Shown piece by piece: positions 1 to 7,088 of a stretch of DNA of 34,225 bases. A program made the position numbers and the translations under genes. Source of the DNA: a candidate division Kazan bacterium RBG_13_50_9 (GTDB lineage Bacteria; Patescibacteriota; Kazan-3B-28; UBA10110); the NCBI GenBank assembly GCA_001772255.1, contig META01000003.1:73071-107295 (forward strand), written 5' to 3'. Under the pieces are notes generated by a model. That model saw nothing but the letters and a program-made list of their open reading frames with translations. It did no database searches and was not told where the DNA came from. Position 1 is the stretch's first letter; the number at the start of each line of letters is the position of its first letter.

Positions 1-59
1 GAATCGAACCGCCGTTTGCTCCTTGGAAGAGAGCCGTTCTACCATTGAACCACACCCGC
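1..59 (-). tRNA. tRNA-Gly (anticodon TCC), 3' part outside the window
   Basis: Read on the minus strand from 59, the sequence gives an acceptor half GCGGGTG, a D-arm with GGT in its loop closed by GTTC/GAAC, a 5-bp anticodon stem GCTCT/GGAGC around the loop CTTCCAA, and the start of a T-arm (GGTTCGATTC). The anticodon TCC reads GGA glycine codons. The 3' strand of the acceptor stem lies before base 1, so the gene is partial only because the window ends. It lies downstream of HU on the same strand. Confidence 0.9.
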
Positions 60-93
60 ACAACGATACCCGATGGAAGCTCTTTCATCTAAA

Positions 94-128
94 CAAAACT
101 CCCACCCTCTAGACAAGAGGAGGGGAGC
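94..128 (-). terminator. Rho-independent terminator of the HU gene
   Basis: On the minus strand a stem made of CTCCC and CCTCT pairs with AGAGG and GGGAG, with a small internal mismatch, and is followed by TTTTGTTT. It sits about 26 bases after the HU stop codon and before the tRNA. Confidence 0.65.
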
Positions 129-153
129 TCTGAATCAAATAAATAATAGCAAT

Positions 154-426
154 CTACTTGATGAGGCCGCGCAGAGACTTACCGGCTTTAAACCGAGGCA
201 CCTTGGAGGCAGGAATGCGGATAGCTTTACCGGTCTGGGGGTTAACCCCGTTCCGAGCCGCCCGCTTACTTACGGTGAAGGTGCCGAAACCGGTGATCGT
301 CACGTTCTTGCCTGCTGTCAAATTGCTTTTGACAGTATTAACAAAAATGTCCATCGCTTGGGTAGCGGTTTTCTTGGACACGTTTGCCTTGCGGGCAATC
401 AAGTCGATGATCTCGGACTTATTCAT
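154..426 (-). CDS. hup: HU-family DNA-binding protein
   Basis: This 90-aa protein has the HU length. HU is a dimeric nucleoid protein that bends and compacts DNA. The N-terminal helices read MNKSEIIDLIARKANVSKK. The beta-arm region contains ITGFGTFTVSKRAARNGVNP, which holds the conserved GFG turn and the RxxRNP-like arm tip (here RNGVNP). It ends with the usual basic KSLRGLIK helix. An in-frame start ten codons further upstream exists, but the ATG at 426 has an excellent SD (AAGGGAGGTGAT) directly before it and matches the family N-terminus, so I chose it. The gene has its own promoter overlapping the end of ruvX and its own terminator, so it is probably expressed separately from the alaS-ruvX operon. 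Confidence 0.95.
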   Translation of the reverse strand: MNKSEIIDLIARKANVSKKTATQAMDIFVNTVKSNLTAGKNVTITGFGTFTVSKRAARNGVNPQTGKAIRIPASKVPRFKAGKSLRGLIK

Positions 427-456
427 TATCACCTCCCTTGGATAAAGTTCTCCCAC

Positions 457-485
457 ATTGTAAAATATCTACCCTCCGCTGTCAA
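457..485 (-). promoter_or_regulatory. Sigma-70-type promoter of HU, overlapping the ruvX stop
   Basis: On the minus strand TTGACA (485-480), a 17-base spacer and TACAAT (462-457) form a near-consensus promoter. The TGA inside the -35 hexamer is the stop codon of ruvX (484-482). Confidence 0.75.
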
Positions 486-889
486 TCAACCCCATAATTG
501 CGGTCCAGATAGCTCTGCAAGATCAAGACTGCGGCCGCCTGGTCAATGTCTTCTTTAGAGAGTTGCTGGCCGATAGCGACCAAGCCCTCTCGAGCAAGTC
601 TGCTGCTTAGGCGTTCGTCTTCATAGACCACTTCTACCCCCAAAAGCTCGCTCAGTCTTTGGGCCCATTTCTGAGTGTAGGCTGCTTGATCGCCGGACTT
701 ACCGCTTAGAGTCTTGGGCAATCCCACTACTAGCCTTTGGATCTTTTCGCTACGGATAATGGATTGGATATTATCGGGTACGGTGCGGTCATTGATAATC
801 GTGGGGAGCCCGATGGCAATCCGGCTTACGGTATCGCCCAGCGCCAGCCCGATCCTCCGTTTCCCTAAATCAATGCCCAGTATCCTCAT
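482..889 (-). CDS. ruvX: Putative pre-16S rRNA nuclease / Holliday junction resolvase-like protein YqgF
   Basis: This 135-aa protein has the normal YqgF/RuvX length. The family has an RNase H fold and is linked to 16S rRNA 5'-end maturation; a resolvase activity has also been proposed. The first strand MRILGIDLGKRRIGLALGD carries the first catalytic Asp. VVGLPKTLSGKSGDQA is the conserved GLP segment, EDERLSS carries the central Glu, and DQAAAVLILQSYL the C-terminal Asp. The gene starts 3 bases after the preceding 541-aa gene, so it should be the last member of the alaS operon. No clear SD is present, which fits translational coupling. Confidence 0.95.
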   Translation of the reverse strand: MRILGIDLGKRRIGLALGDTVSRIAIGLPTIINDRTVPDNIQSIIRSEKIQRLVVGLPKTLSGKSGDQAAYTQKWAQRLSELLGVEVVYEDERLSSRLAREGLVAIGQQLSKEDIDQAAAVLILQSYLDRNYGVD

Positions 890-892
890 CTT

Positions 893-2518
893 CTACAGCG
901 GTGCGCTCTGGCTAACATAGGCGAAATCTATTTTGATATTGCTTTCCAAAAGCGGCAAGCGCTTAATCCAGAATGGCCATAGCACGGTTTTGTGGGAGAC
1001 CACATCGGGGATGCTATCTAGCAGTTGGGCTACATTCTGGGGAGTGCGATTAGCTACCGCATCCGCCAGCTCGCTAGTATCGACCTTGCGAGCTACCAGC
1101 CCGTCCAGCTCAACTGTAAAATCAAGCGTACGCATTAGAAAATCTGCATTGTCCAAAATTATTCTGGCGCCGTGGAGGGTCTGGGAAGTAACCGCTTGGT
1201 CTTTGGGGGTAATGGTAGTAACCGTGTTATTGATAATATCACTGAGTTTGTTTAAGGGGGGTAGGAGTGTCCAGCTTCGGACCTGGACTTTCAGATCAAA
1301 GGTCTCGCGCTCGGCCCCCGCGGAAACCTCCGGAACGCTATCAATAATATCATTCTGAATAAGAGCAGGGATTAGTTCCTCGCCTCGCTGTAGCTCGGCT
1401 TGCAGTTGGTTCGCAATGTCGAGAAAAACATTCTTACTAACGGACTCGCGAGCCGATTCAATATCTTCTTCTGAGACTACTTTAATCTCCTCATCCGTAC
1501 CGCCGCTGAAAGGCTGCTCATTTTTTCCAAAGACCAAATCGATGCCAGTTGGGCCCAAGCGCGGCACGGTAAACTTAGTGTCGGCAGGCAGATTGCCGGC
1601 GCTACCGCCTTCATCGGCTAATGCTTTAGCTTTGGCTCGACCGGGAACCGAGCCCCGAGCCGGGCCAATCAACACGTCAGCGCCGATCCTGAACACCTGA
1701 CCATCGAGGCTGACAAACCGAGTGTCGGGAATCAGCCCCTTCAAGGAAGCGGTGTAGTTATAGATAGTGATGGTGCCGGAGGCTTTCTCCCCTAAGTTCT
1801 TGCTACCGGTGGCAGGGAAGGTCTGCACGACTTCCTTGGCCACCTCAACGAAACGACCCTTGAATACATTCTGACCGGCAGCACTAACATCTTCCTGGTC
1901 AGCCAAGACCAGCCGAAATTTGTGCGTGAAGGGTTCGGCCTGAAGATCAATGTGCACGGTCGCATGGGGAAGTGCAAAGTATGCTACTCCTCCCAAAAGC
2001 AGCACTGCGATGGCTACAAAGAGCCAAACTAAACCGCCGGAGCCCAGCCGTACTCGTGGTGGGGGAGCATCCGCCTCACTTACCGCCTCAACTGGATAGG
2101 GGACCATCGGGGCTGTCGGGAGGGGCTGCAGCTGACCACTCAGCTGTGACCGAGGTAGTTTGCGCTTATATTTGATCCTGATCTCCGGTTGATGAACCAC
2201 AGGCTGCAGGTGAGATTCGGCTGCGGGCGGTGGGGGAGGAGCGTTTTTGTCTGTCGATTCCAGGTCTATATTCTGATACATAGTTATACCTGCCCGCCCG
2301 GCGAAGTCCGGACCTCGGCTGTCAGTAGTCACTAGAGAAAGTCGTTTGCCCAACTCTTCCGATTCCGATTTTAAGATCTTAAAGTTCACTACACTATGAA
2401 AGAGCGCTGACCCTTTGGGCACCACTAAAACCACCTCGTCGGCTACGACCTGGGCTAGCTTCAAAAGAGCTGAGGCCAGATCGGCGTTAACGTCTAGATA
2501 GATGGCTTTGCGTTTCAT
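893..2518 (-). CDS. Bitopic membrane protein with proline-rich linker and large extracytoplasmic domain
   Basis: This 541-aa protein has no firm functional assignment. An N-terminal cytoplasmic alpha/beta domain (about 1-80) with VVLVVPKGSALFHSVVNFKI and RLSLVTTD resembles a domain I recall from many CPR proteins of this layout. A low-complexity proline-rich linker follows (about 93-155), then one strong membrane segment (about 161-183, WLFVAIAVLLLGGVAYFAL), then about 355 extracytoplasmic residues rich in beta-strand and small residues. Relatives are sometimes annotated as baseplate J-like, which I would not read literally. It begins 5 bases after the PilM/FtsA-like gene and is followed by ruvX 3 bases later. 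A PilN-like role, binding the cytoplasmic ATPase through its N-terminus, is an inference from position and topology. Confidence 0.75.
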   Translation of the reverse strand: MKRKAIYLDVNADLASALLKLAQVVADEVVLVVPKGSALFHSVVNFKILKSESEELGKRLSLVTTDSRGPDFAGRAGITMYQNIDLESTDKNAPPPPPAAESHLQPVVHQPEIRIKYKRKLPRSQLSGQLQPLPTAPMVPYPVEAVSEADAPPPRVRLGSGGLVWLFVAIAVLLLGGVAYFALPHATVHIDLQAEPFTHKFRLVLADQEDVSAAGQNVFKGRFVEVAKEVVQTFPATGSKNLGEKASGTITIYNYTASLKGLIPDTRFVSLDGQVFRIGADVLIGPARGSVPGRAKAKALADEGGSAGNLPADTKFTVPRLGPTGIDLVFGKNEQPFSGGTDEEIKVVSEEDIESARESVSKNVFLDIANQLQAELQRGEELIPALIQNDIIDSVPEVSAGAERETFDLKVQVRSWTLLPPLNKLSDIINNTVTTITPKDQAVTSQTLHGARIILDNADFLMRTLDFTVELDGLVARKVDTSELADAVANRTPQNVAQLLDSIPDVVSHKTVLWPFWIKRLPLLESNIKIDFAYVSQSAPL

Positions 2519-2523
2519 TGTCT

Positions 2524-3774
2524 TTACACTTGCATACTTAAAACAATGCTGCGGAGCATGCCGCCAACGACATCCTCGCTAGTATCCGACTCTAGCATTA
2601 GGTGCGCTAACCCTAAAGCCACCATGTCAGCCAGATCCAGAGAGAGGCCTTCTCTAACCGATAGATCGGGGATATCAGATAGCTCCATTATCGACGGGTA
2701 CGGCTTTTTAGCAAAGGGAAGGTCTTTGGCCCAAGCTTTGGTCATGAGGGCATTTCTAATCTCCGGCAGCTTGGCGCCGCCACCTCCAATAAAGATGCGG
2801 TTGGGCAAGACGTCCAAATGATTAAATTCGTCCAGGGCATTAGCCACCCCCCTGGCCCAAGTCAGGGCAGCATGCCGTAACGCATCGCGGAGCTTAGCTT
2901 CGGAGCGTTTATCTAGCAGACCCCTGGCATAGTCAATCTTGACCTGTTCCGCCCGTTCTAAGGAGAGCTTAAGATGAGAAGCTAATGCCCGGTCAAAGGC
3001 ATAGCCTCCTAAAGCAAAACTCTGGATGCCGACAATGCCCCCCTCGTGCACAACCACAATATCGGTAGTGTGGGCTCCAACATCAACAAAGATAGCGCTA
3101 AACTCCGGACTTTTAATGGCCAAGCTTTTGGTTAGACCGTAAGGGCCCGCCGCTACGCTAAGCAAGTCCAGCTCCAGCTCATCGGCGATAGTCTGCAGGG
3201 CCCCCAGGTGTACTAACGGTGCAAATGAGTTGAAGATGCTTAAACTAACCGTACCCCCCTGAAAACCGAGGGGGTTATCAATCTTGTAGCCATCCACGCG
3301 CGTGTCGATAACAGTAGTATTAATCAGTTTGACATCAGGCTGTGACTCTGCCTGCCCCGCCATTAACTGTCTAATCTGTTCGTAGGCCTTCCACTGCACT
3401 TTATAGACGATATTTTTTAGCTCCGCGGTATCAATATGGGCTTCTGGGCGAGCCCGCCGGTAGTGCACCGTGGTGACCAAGCTCTCTACCAAATCGCCGG
3501 GCAAGCTCATGATCAAGCTTTCAGGCTTAACACCGGCATCTTTAACGGCTGCATCCACCGCCTGCTTAATATCGGTGGTCGCTTCGGGGATGTTAATCAC
3601 CATGCCTCCCCGCATACTGCCGCTGCTATGCCGGGCCAGGCCTTTCCCTAGAACCACCCCCACCTTGCCCTGTTTTTCAAACACCAGGCATTTGATAAAC
3701 TCCGTCCCAATATCTACCGCCAGATAGCATTCGATCTTATCTTTACGCCCCCCCTTTTGAGCAAACAGTGCCAT
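2524..3774 (-). CDS. PilM/FtsA-like actin-fold ATPase
   Basis: This 416-aa actin-fold protein belongs to the group containing type IV pilus PilM and cell division FtsA. Phosphate-1 motif: AVDIGTEFIK (19-28). Phosphate-2 motif: FVDVGAHTTDIVVV (229-242). Adenosine motif: IFIGGGGAKLPEI (327-339). Residues about 60-200 hold the inserted subdomain (SLPGDLVES, then VIDTRVDGYKIDNPLG) that resembles the SHS2/1C insertion of PilM and FtsA. The C-terminal end (SIVLSMQV) resembles neither a strong membrane-targeting helix nor an obvious FtsZ-type motif, so I prefer a PilM-like adaptor to a true FtsA. It sits 3 bases after alaS and 5 bases before a bitopic membrane protein that could be its partner. No other pilus genes are in the window. 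Confidence 0.8.
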   Translation of the reverse strand: MALFAQKGGRKDKIECYLAVDIGTEFIKCLVFEKQGKVGVVLGKGLARHSSGSMRGGMVINIPEATTDIKQAVDAAVKDAGVKPESLIMSLPGDLVESLVTTVHYRRARPEAHIDTAELKNIVYKVQWKAYEQIRQLMAGQAESQPDVKLINTTVIDTRVDGYKIDNPLGFQGGTVSLSIFNSFAPLVHLGALQTIADELELDLLSVAAGPYGLTKSLAIKSPEFSAIFVDVGAHTTDIVVVHEGGIVGIQSFALGGYAFDRALASHLKLSLERAEQVKIDYARGLLDKRSEAKLRDALRHAALTWARGVANALDEFNHLDVLPNRIFIGGGGAKLPEIRNALMTKAWAKDLPFAKKPYPSIMELSDIPDLSVREGLSLDLADMVALGLAHLMLESDTSEDVVGGMLRSIVLSMQV

Positions 3775-3777
3775 AAG

Positions 3778-5532
3778 CTAATTAATTACTGCTCGGATCC
3801 GGCGTACACCAGCGGAGCTGCTCTGCTCTTTAGTGATATGAAACTTATCGATCTCGGAGGTCCTGGAGACGTGGGGTCCTCCGCAGAGCTCTTTGGAGAT
3901 CACTTCATCAGTAGCCGGGTCATAAATAGTATAGACATCTACTACGTTGGGATATTTCTGTTTAAAAAATGCCAAAGCCCCTTCCCCCAAGGCCTCCTGG
4001 AGTGGTTTAGCTTCCTTTTTGACGGGTAAGTCCTTCTGGATCTGCTCATTGACCCAATCTTCCACCTGACGTTTTTCATCATCGGTGAGGGCCCGCGAGA
4101 AAGTAAAGTCGAATCTCGCCCGCTCGGTATTAAGATCAGAGCCGGCTTGTTTCACTTCATTACCTAAAAATTTAATCAAAGCGGCATGCAAAAGATGGGT
4201 AGCGGTGTGCAAGCGGGTGATAACTTGTTGGTCCGCTTCACTAACTTGTGCGCCCGAGGACAGACCGTGCCCGCCGAATTTGCTCTCCACGCCCGCGCGA
4301 GATATCTCCTGGTGGCTCTGAAAGGCCCGCTCAAAGCTGTTCTCATCTACTTTAAGATGATGCTGGGCAGCTTCTTCCTTAATAAAATCTAGCGGCAACC
4401 CGTAGGTGGCAAAGAGGTCAAAGGCCCTCTCTCCTGTGATACTATTCTCGCTCTCGCTGATAACCTTGTCTAACTCTTTGCGCCCTTGAGTGATGGTCTT
4501 AAGAAATTTATCTCTCTCTAGGTTCGCCAGTTGGATGATCATATCCTTTTGGCTCAAAAGCTCTGGATAAAAATCGCCATACCGCCCGATAATAGCTCCG
4601 ATAATCTCCTCGAACCCGGCCAGGGCATTAAGTTTATCTAGATGCAAGATCGCCCGCCGCAGGAGACGGCGTAAGACATACCCCTGCTCTTTGTTGCTGG
4701 GCTGCACATGATCGGAAAGTAAAAAGACACTACCGCGCAGATGGTCAGCTACAATGCGAATTGATTTGGTGACCCCCGCCTCCTCGCCGGGAGTATGTGC
4801 CTTGATCATTGCGATAATAGGCGCAAAAGCATCAGTGTCATATATGCTCTCGGCTTCCGGAGTAACTGTCAAAAGCAAACGCTCCAAACCCATGCCAGTG
4901 TCGATGCCTAATCCTCCCACCGCCGGGGAGAGAGTACCATCGGGCTGGCAATAAAATTCATTAAAGACCACGTTCCAAACTTCAACCCCATCGACGTAGA
5001 ACTCCACCGTTGGCCCGCAGGGCCCCTCGCTACCAGTAGGCCCCCAAAAGTTCTCCGTATCCGGTTGGGCAGTAACTCGGCTAAGACCATCTACTTTGCT
5101 TAGAGCCGTCTTGGCTTCCCCATCTGCTTTAGTCCCGGCCCGATTGCCATTGTAGTAGCTGGCAGTTATTCTATCTCGACCAATGGCCATCCAGTTGGGG
5201 CTCGCAAGAAACTCCCAAGCCCAAAGAATTGCTTGCTCTTTACTAACCTCCCCCCGGAATGCAAAATTGCCGAACATCTCAAAAAAGGTCAGATGGGTAT
5301 CATCGCCTACGCTGTCGATGTCAGACAGACGAAAGCATTTCTGTATGCTGATGGCTAGATCGCCGTAGGGGGAGTCAACCCCCGCAAAGCAGGGCTTAAA
5401 CTGCTGCATTCCGGCAGTAGTTAAAAGCACCGAAGCGTCGTCTTGGGGGATCAGAGAAGAAGAAGGGACTATTCTATGCCCCTTGGCCTCAAAAAATTGA
5501 ACAAACCTGTCCCTTACTTTTTGGTAGTCCAT
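3778..5532 (-). CDS. alaS: Alanine--tRNA ligase, short form without C-Ala domain
   Basis: The enzyme charges tRNA-Ala in the cytoplasm. The N-terminus MDYQKVRDRFVQFFEAKGHR and VLLTTAGMQQFKPCF (about 35-49) are class II AlaRS hallmarks. The editing domain has the zinc motif H442xxxH446 (HTATH) and C550xxxH554 (CGGPH). The protein ends 30 residues after that motif, at 584 aa, so the C-terminal dimerisation/C-Ala domain of standard AlaRS (about 875 aa) is missing. I see no frameshift, and the next gene starts 3 bases later, so the short length is native. Short AlaRS forms are familiar in CPR genomes. The ATG at 5532 has no SD and lies just after a promoter -10, so the mRNA is likely leaderless. 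Confidence 0.96.
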   Translation of the reverse strand: MDYQKVRDRFVQFFEAKGHRIVPSSSLIPQDDASVLLTTAGMQQFKPCFAGVDSPYGDLAISIQKCFRLSDIDSVGDDTHLTFFEMFGNFAFRGEVSKEQAILWAWEFLASPNWMAIGRDRITASYYNGNRAGTKADGEAKTALSKVDGLSRVTAQPDTENFWGPTGSEGPCGPTVEFYVDGVEVWNVVFNEFYCQPDGTLSPAVGGLGIDTGMGLERLLLTVTPEAESIYDTDAFAPIIAMIKAHTPGEEAGVTKSIRIVADHLRGSVFLLSDHVQPSNKEQGYVLRRLLRRAILHLDKLNALAGFEEIIGAIIGRYGDFYPELLSQKDMIIQLANLERDKFLKTITQGRKELDKVISESENSITGERAFDLFATYGLPLDFIKEEAAQHHLKVDENSFERAFQSHQEISRAGVESKFGGHGLSSGAQVSEADQQVITRLHTATHLLHAALIKFLGNEVKQAGSDLNTERARFDFTFSRALTDDEKRQVEDWVNEQIQKDLPVKKEAKPLQEALGEGALAFFKQKYPNVVDVYTIYDPATDEVISKELCGGPHVSRTSEIDKFHITKEQSSSAGVRRIRAVIN

Positions 5533-5541
5533 CTCATATAT

Positions 5542-5570
5542 ATAGTACAGTTCCTAAGCGGCCTAACCAA
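5542..5570 (-). promoter_or_regulatory. Promoter of the alaS operon, probably leaderless
   Basis: On the minus strand TTGGTT (5570-5565), 17 bases and TACTAT (5547-5542). The ATG of alaS begins at 5532, about 10 bases after the -10, which leaves almost no untranslated leader and no SD. Confidence 0.55.
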
Positions 5571-5602
5571 GGGAGCCATACCTGTAGAATAGTGAAAAAC
5601 AC

Positions 5603-5631
5603 TGGACAGGAGCGTGTTTTTATGATATAAT
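5603..5631 (+). promoter_or_regulatory. Promoter of the 180-aa gene (extended -10)
   Basis: TGGACA (5603-5608), 17 bases, then TATAAT (5626-5631) preceded by TGA, an extended -10. The spacer (GGAGCG then a T-run) resembles those of the promoters at 6689-6717 and 24795-24823. An A-rich leader of about 20 bases without SD follows. Confidence 0.7.
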
Positions 5632-5657
5632 GAACTAATAAAAATAAAATCAAACTT

Positions 5658-6200
5658 ATGGCACAAGGAAGGTGGGAAGGATGGAAATTCACCCCAGAGG
5701 AGTCGGCAGAAGATGAGCGGGTAGATTCATCGTCCACTAATCTGGGCCGGGAGCTGCCCCCCATAGAAGAGACCGTAGAGGAAGGCATGAGGCTGCTTAG
5801 AGGTGAGTTGCTTAGGATTTGGGACGATCTGGCCAACAAGAAGGGATGGGGGCCCAATGAACCGTGGGAGTTCATTGAAGAGCTAAGCGTTTACGGGAAG
5901 GATTTTGCTACCACTAGGCCCCTGCAAAGGGTACTGGAGCTGTACCAAGACCAGCGAGACCAGGAGATCGATGAGCAACAGGTGGCAGAGGGCGTGCTTG
6001 AATATGAAAAAAGTATTCGTGAGACTGCGGCCTGGAAAGATCGCTACGGGAAGAATGCCCCCGAGGTGGCGCATAACCGCGCTCGCCGATTGGTAGTAGC
6101 GGGCGGATTTAGAAAGACTGCCACTGATACTGGCGCAGTAGAGAAGTTTACGGTCCAGGACTATCTACGGTACTGGAACGAACAGCAAAAAGCGGCTTAA
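5658..6200 (+). CDS. Hypothetical cytoplasmic protein, 180 aa
   Basis: I do not recognise this family. The protein is hydrophilic and mainly helical, with no signal peptide or membrane segment. It has an acidic N-terminal third (EESAEDERVDSSS, then EETVEEGMRLL), several tryptophans (W8, W11 and a cluster near WGPNEPWEFIEE) and a basic stretch HNRARRLVVAGGFRK near the C-terminus. The reading frame is supported by its own promoter 27 bases upstream, an ATG after an A-rich leader and a terminator 37 bases downstream. It stands alone between alaS (divergent) and a convergent small gene. It is probably a lineage-specific protein. Confidence 0.75.
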   Translation: MAQGRWEGWKFTPEESAEDERVDSSSTNLGRELPPIEETVEEGMRLLRGELLRIWDDLANKKGWGPNEPWEFIEELSVYGKDFATTRPLQRVLELYQDQRDQEIDEQQVAEGVLEYEKSIRETAAWKDRYGKNAPEVAHNRARRLVVAGGFRKTATDTGAVEKFTVQDYLRYWNEQQKAA

Positions 6201-6236
6201 GGAAAAGCGCCCAGTGGGAAAAAGAAAAAAAGAGGC

Positions 6237-6262
6237 AGCCAAATAAGTATTGGCTTGTTTTC
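6237..6262. terminator. Terminator between convergent genes
   Basis: AGCCAA (6237-6242) pairs with TTGGCT (6250-6255) across a 7-base loop, and TGTTTTCT follows on the plus strand. On the minus strand the same hairpin is followed a few bases later by a run of seven T, so it may serve both flanking genes. Confidence 0.6.
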
Positions 6263-6273
6263 TAATTCTTTTT

Positions 6274-6654
6274 TTACAGCTGAGCGCTCTCGTGGGTGAG
6301 CAGCCCGGCGCCAAGCCGAAGTAGGCGCCAGGCCTTGATGTGCGCGACGGCTAAAATAACAAGAATCTGGTCCTCCCGCGTTGGAAGCTCGGTGACAATG
6401 TCTAGTAGGGTGTGCCAATTATCTGGCACCGTCAAAAATAGTGGGACTAGTCCCTGCTTCGCTTCGGGGGAGAGATGCTGAGGCAGATACCTCCGACGGA
6501 GATAACGATCCAGCTCGCAGTAAGAATAGTAGGGGAGATAGGGAAGTTTGGAGTTGGGCTTTGGATGGAGGACTTCCCCTATGATTTTCTGTACTGCCTG
6601 CTGGCATGCTGCGCGCACACTGGATCTGGTTCTCAACAATACTTCTGCATCCAT
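6274..6654 (-). CDS. Hypothetical protein, 126 aa
   Basis: I do not recognise this family. The protein is soluble and helix-rich, with an aromatic stretch LPYLPYYSYCELDRYLRRRYL (about 37-57), a Pro-Asp-Asn-Trp-His segment (about 77-81), and a leucine/alanine-rich C-terminal helix ending LLTHESAQL. A longer frame opens upstream, but the ATG at 6654 is preceded by a near-perfect SD (AAAGGAGGTGATC), and the promoter lies downstream of any earlier start, so 6654 is the start. The gene is a single unit with a strong promoter and a shared terminator. Confidence 0.72.
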   Translation of the reverse strand: MDAEVLLRTRSSVRAACQQAVQKIIGEVLHPKPNSKLPYLPYYSYCELDRYLRRRYLPQHLSPEAKQGLVPLFLTVPDNWHTLLDIVTELPTREDQILVILAVAHIKAWRLLRLGAGLLTHESAQL

Positions 6655-6688
6655 ATGATCACCTCCTTTAGGACACAGACGTGCCCTT

Positions 6689-6717
6689 ACTATAGGTGAA
6701 AAACCGCTCCTGGTCAA
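6689..6717 (-). promoter_or_regulatory. Promoter of the 126-aa gene
   Basis: On the minus strand TTGACC (6717-6712), 17 bases, and TATAGT (6694-6689). The spacer starts AGGAGCGGTTTTT, very close to the spacers of the promoters at 5603 and 24795. Confidence 0.75.
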
Positions 6718-6732
6718 TATTTTATTAACATA

Positions 6733-6767
6733 CAAAAAGCCCTGCCACTTCTGGCAGAGGCCTTTTG
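6733..6767 (-). terminator. Terminator of the 33-aa basic protein gene
   Basis: On the minus strand AAAAGGCC and CTGCCA pair with TGGCAG and GGGCTTTT around a GAAG tetraloop, followed by a T-run. It lies about 22 bases after the stop codon at 6789. Confidence 0.75.
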
Positions 6768-6788
6768 TTTGCCTAATGGAAAATGCCG

Positions 6789-6890
6789 CTACCTCTTGCG
6801 ACGACGGCGACGAGTGGTCTTCTTGGCAGCGGGCTTCCTGCGGCGAGTCGCTTTTTTGGCAACAGCCTTACGACGCCTTCTTACAGCCAT
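6789..6890 (-). CDS. 33-aa Arg/Lys-rich small basic protein
   Basis: The ATG at 6890 opens a frame of 33 codons and a TAG stop at 6791-6789. The peptide begins MAVRRRRKAVAKKATRRRKP and continues with AAKK and TTRRR-type runs. More than half of its residues are Arg or Lys, and Ala, Thr, Val and Pro fill the rest, like histone H1 tails or protamines. An SD (GGGAGG) lies 8-13 bases upstream, and a promoter and a strong terminator frame it, which makes it a real transcription unit despite its size. A role in compacting DNA or binding RNA is inferred from composition only. Similar Lys/Arg/Ala-rich mini-proteins are familiar to me from CPR genomes. Confidence 0.75.
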   Translation of the reverse strand: MAVRRRRKAVAKKATRRRKPAAKKTTRRRRRKR

Positions 6891-6953
6891 GTCCTACCCT
6901 CCCAGAGTTACTTAATAAAATAAGTTTAAATTCAAAACCACTTAACAATTCAA

Positions 6954-6982
6954 ATTATAGATACGTATGTCAAGAAATACAA
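6954..6982 (-). promoter_or_regulatory. Candidate promoter of the 33-aa gene
   Basis: On the minus strand TTGTAT (6982-6977), 17 bases, TATAAT (6959-6954). A better -35 match, TTGACA, lies inside the spacer but is only 8 bases from the TATAAT. The leader to the ATG is about 57 bases and A/T-rich. Confidence 0.5.
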
Positions 6983-7020
6983 TAACAATTATCGTTTTGT
7001 ACAAAAAATGCTAACAAAAT

Positions 7021-7051
7021 AAAACTTCCGCTTAGTATAGGCGGAAGTTTT
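7021..7051 (-). terminator. Terminator of the bL25 gene
   Basis: AAAACTTCCGC (7021-7031) pairs perfectly with GCGGAAGTTTT (7041-7051), an 11-bp stem with a 9-base loop. It stands 38 bases beyond the bL25 stop codon. Confidence 0.75.
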
Positions 7052-7088
7052 ATGCTTAACTAACAAGCAGCTAGGTTAATAAATACAT

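Noticed and set aside
73-558. A 161-codon plus-strand frame across HU and the end of ruvX
   Set aside because: It is antisense to two clear genes with strong motifs and has no promoter or SD of its own.
893-2518. Phage baseplate remnant
   Set aside because: Baseplate-like annotation is attached to relatives of this protein, but no other phage gene is near. The protein is bitopic and fixed in a housekeeping operon.
6961-6976. TTGACA and TATAAT 8 bases apart as the promoter of the 33-aa gene
   Set aside because: The spacing is too short for one sigma-70 promoter. TTGTAT at 17 bases fits better.
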